Shown piece by piece: positions 62,828-64,000 of a DNA stretch of 64,000 nucleotides. A program made the position numbers and the translations under genes. Each line of letters starts with the position of its first letter. Position 1 is the first letter of the stretch. Under the pieces are notes generated by a model. It was not told the DNA's origin and made no database searches. It was given only the letters and a program-made list of their open reading frames with translations. The DNA is from Pseudomonas eucalypticola (lineage in GTDB: Bacteria; Pseudomonadota; Gammaproteobacteria; Pseudomonadales; Pseudomonadaceae): contig NZ_CP056030.1 in the NCBI RefSeq assembly GCF_013374995.1, positions 2,698,501 to 2,762,500 of the forward strand. Direction: 5' to 3'.

Positions 62828-64000
62828 TCAGGGCTGTGGCGGGTAGGGTGTGAAGAAGTCCGCGCCCAGCCACGCCGGAGTCGGCGATGTGTCCTGGGGA
62901 GCGCCGCGCCGGTAGCTGGCCGCCAGCCGCGGGTCACCCTTGCCGTTGTAGGCTGCCGTGTAGGGCCACGGGTACACCGGCCGTGTGCGTCCGGCATTGG
63001 CCTGGTCGGCGGCGGAGGGTGGCAGGCCCATCATGCCCATGGGCGGGCGCTTGCCCTTCAGGTCGCCAGCCGGCGGTGCCATCGGCGCGCCAAAGCTTGA
63101 GTGGCTGTCGGCCTGGGTGGCAATGATTGCATCAGGGGCCTGCTGGCGTTCCACCCAGCTCATCATCGGCGTCAGCAGGTCCAGCTCGCTGGGGCCTTCG
63201 CCACCGCTGCAGTGGTGCACGCCGGGCAGCAGGTACAGGCGCTCAAAGGCCTCGGTGCGGGCCTGGCCCATCTGCTTGATCAGCGCCTGGTGGTAGGCCA
63301 GGGAGTTGAGTGGCGAGATATGCGGGTCGGCCCAGCCGTGCCAGATGATCAGCTTGCCGCCCTTGCTGGCGAAAGCCGACAGGTCCGGGTTGGTGGCGTC
63401 GTAGAAAGGATGCAGGGTACGCAGGCGGGCGAACGTGGCGCTGTCGAAACGGGCGTCGGCCAGCGTCAATTCGGTGGTCGGGTTGGGTTCGAAGCTGACA
63501 TTCTGCAGCGCGTCCAGGGCGATCTTCTGGCTGAAGATCGGCTGGTCGCCGCTCATGGGCACGAACACGCCGGCCCAGGCCAGCTCCGAGCCAGGCTGTG
63601 GGCCGCCGATGGTCAGGCGTTGGCCGCTGGCTGGGTCGTGGGGGCCGTCATACAGTTTGCGCACCGCGCCGACTTCGGCCGCCGTGAGGCACTGGGCGGG
63701 GTCCTCGCCGGCCTTGCATTGCAACACCGCCGGGTCGAAATGGCAGGCGCGCGGGTCACTGACCAGGCGGTCGACCTGGCCGTCCAGGGCATCGCATTGC
63801 TTGAGCACGGCATCGTGCAGCAGCGGCAGCCGTGAGGCCAGCAGAATGGCCTTGCCGTCCGGCCCTTCGTTGGCCTTGGCCTGCCAGGCGTGGTACAGGG
63901 CGTTCTGCACCTGAAAGTTCAGCGCCGCGGCGCCGGCGATGATGCCATTGAAGTCATCCGGGTAGCGCTGCGCTTCCATCAGCGCTTCGCGCCCGCCGTC
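62828..64000 (-). CDS. Tannase/feruloyl esterase family hydrolase, 5' end outside the window
   Basis: The 390 visible codons are the C-terminal part of a tannase-type alpha/beta hydrolase: DGGREALMEAQRYPDDFNGIIAGAAALN just after the nucleophile (split by the window edge), the Asp of IIWHGWADPHISPLNS and the catalytic His of LPGVHHCSGGEGPSE. Paired cysteines (QCDALDG, CHFDP, CKAGEDPAQC) suggest secretion. It should hydrolyse gallate, ferulate or similar phenolic esters outside the cytoplasm. The nucleophile Ser lies beyond the window. Confidence 0.88.
   Translation of the reverse strand, partial: DGGREALMEAQRYPDDFNGIIAGAAALNFQVQNALYHAWQAKANEGPDGKAILLASRLPLLHDAVLKQCDALDGQVDRLVSDPRACHFDPAVLQCKAGEDPAQCLTAAEVGAVRKLYDGPHDPASGQRLTIGGPQPGSELAWAGVFVPMSGDQPIFSQKIALDALQNVSFEPNPTTELTLADARFDSATFARLRTLHPFYDATNPDLSAFASKGGKLIIWHGWADPHISPLNSLAYHQALIKQMGQARTEAFERLYLLPGVHHCSGGEGPSELDLLTPMMSWVERQQAPDAIIATQADSHSSFGAPMAPPAGDLKGKRPPMGMMGLPPSAADQANAGRTRPVYPWPYTAAYNGKGDPRLAASYRRGAPQDTSPTPAWLGADFFTPYPPQP

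Noticed and set aside
61654..62997. Longer start for the truncated E1 gene at 62997
   Set aside because: The extra 86 residues have no similarity to AceE, cross the operator-like site and lack a ribosome site; the ATG at 62739 has AAGGA upstream.

Overview
The window is high-GC DNA from a Pseudomonas, probably of the P. putida/P. fluorescens lineage. This rests on REP palindromes of the GTGGGACCGGGC type, an arginine:pyruvate transaminase very like AruH of P. aeruginosa, a DUF1652-like protein, and the overall style of the gene content. No rRNA, tRNA, CRISPR array or prophage was seen.

Layout. 1-9.1 kb: end of a cytochrome b561 gene, three glycosyltransferase genes, an MFS transporter, a two-gene signalling unit (RsbQ-like hydrolase plus PAS histidine kinase) and a divergent Cache-GGDEF diguanylate cyclase. 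9.35-19.6 kb: a truncated amino-acid permease, then a gene block between two imperfect 60-bp direct repeats. The block holds an XRE-cupin regulator, a haem-oxygenase-like diiron protein, a PLP aminotransferase, a flavoprotein, a TauD-type dioxygenase, an ATP-grasp ligase, an EamA exporter, an M20 peptidase and an MFS transporter. It looks like an undescribed small-molecule (modified amino acid or dipeptide) pathway. 19.6-33.3 kb: an accessory region of redox and stress genes, an intact IS256-family element with a 9-bp target duplication, and many decayed genes (FAD oxidoreductase, efflux outer-membrane protein, DsbA-like, PanB, carboxymuconolactone decarboxylase, AraC). 33.3-50.9 kb: mostly core-like genes: a LysR/MDR pair, a MocR-type regulator with an unknown neighbour, a FAN1 nuclease with a nuclease-helicase, phosphoglucomutase, pirin, a UvrD-type helicase and a chemoreceptor. 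50.9-57.4 kb: aruH, then a LuxR/LuxI quorum-sensing pair and a tight five-gene operon. 57.4-64 kb: a tandem array of 157-bp REP-containing units, a pyruvate dehydrogenase E1 gene, a MarR regulator, a truncated E1 paralogue and a tannase-family gene cut by the window end.

Most notable system: the operon at 53.8-57.4 kb encodes a PLP enzyme, a small PIN-like protein, a DHDPS-family aldolase, a haem-oxygenase-like diiron N-oxygenase with the full E-x9-H / H-x3-D-x2-H ligand set, and a Rieske ferredoxin. From memory, the order and families match the azomycin (2-nitroimidazole) pathway from arginine worked out with the Streptomyces cattleya Roh enzymes. Here it is divergent from a luxI gene, with a CT-N12-AG palindrome between them, which suggests a quorum-controlled nitroimidazole pathway. 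The second system of interest is the 10.8-19.6 kb cluster, for which I recognise no described match.
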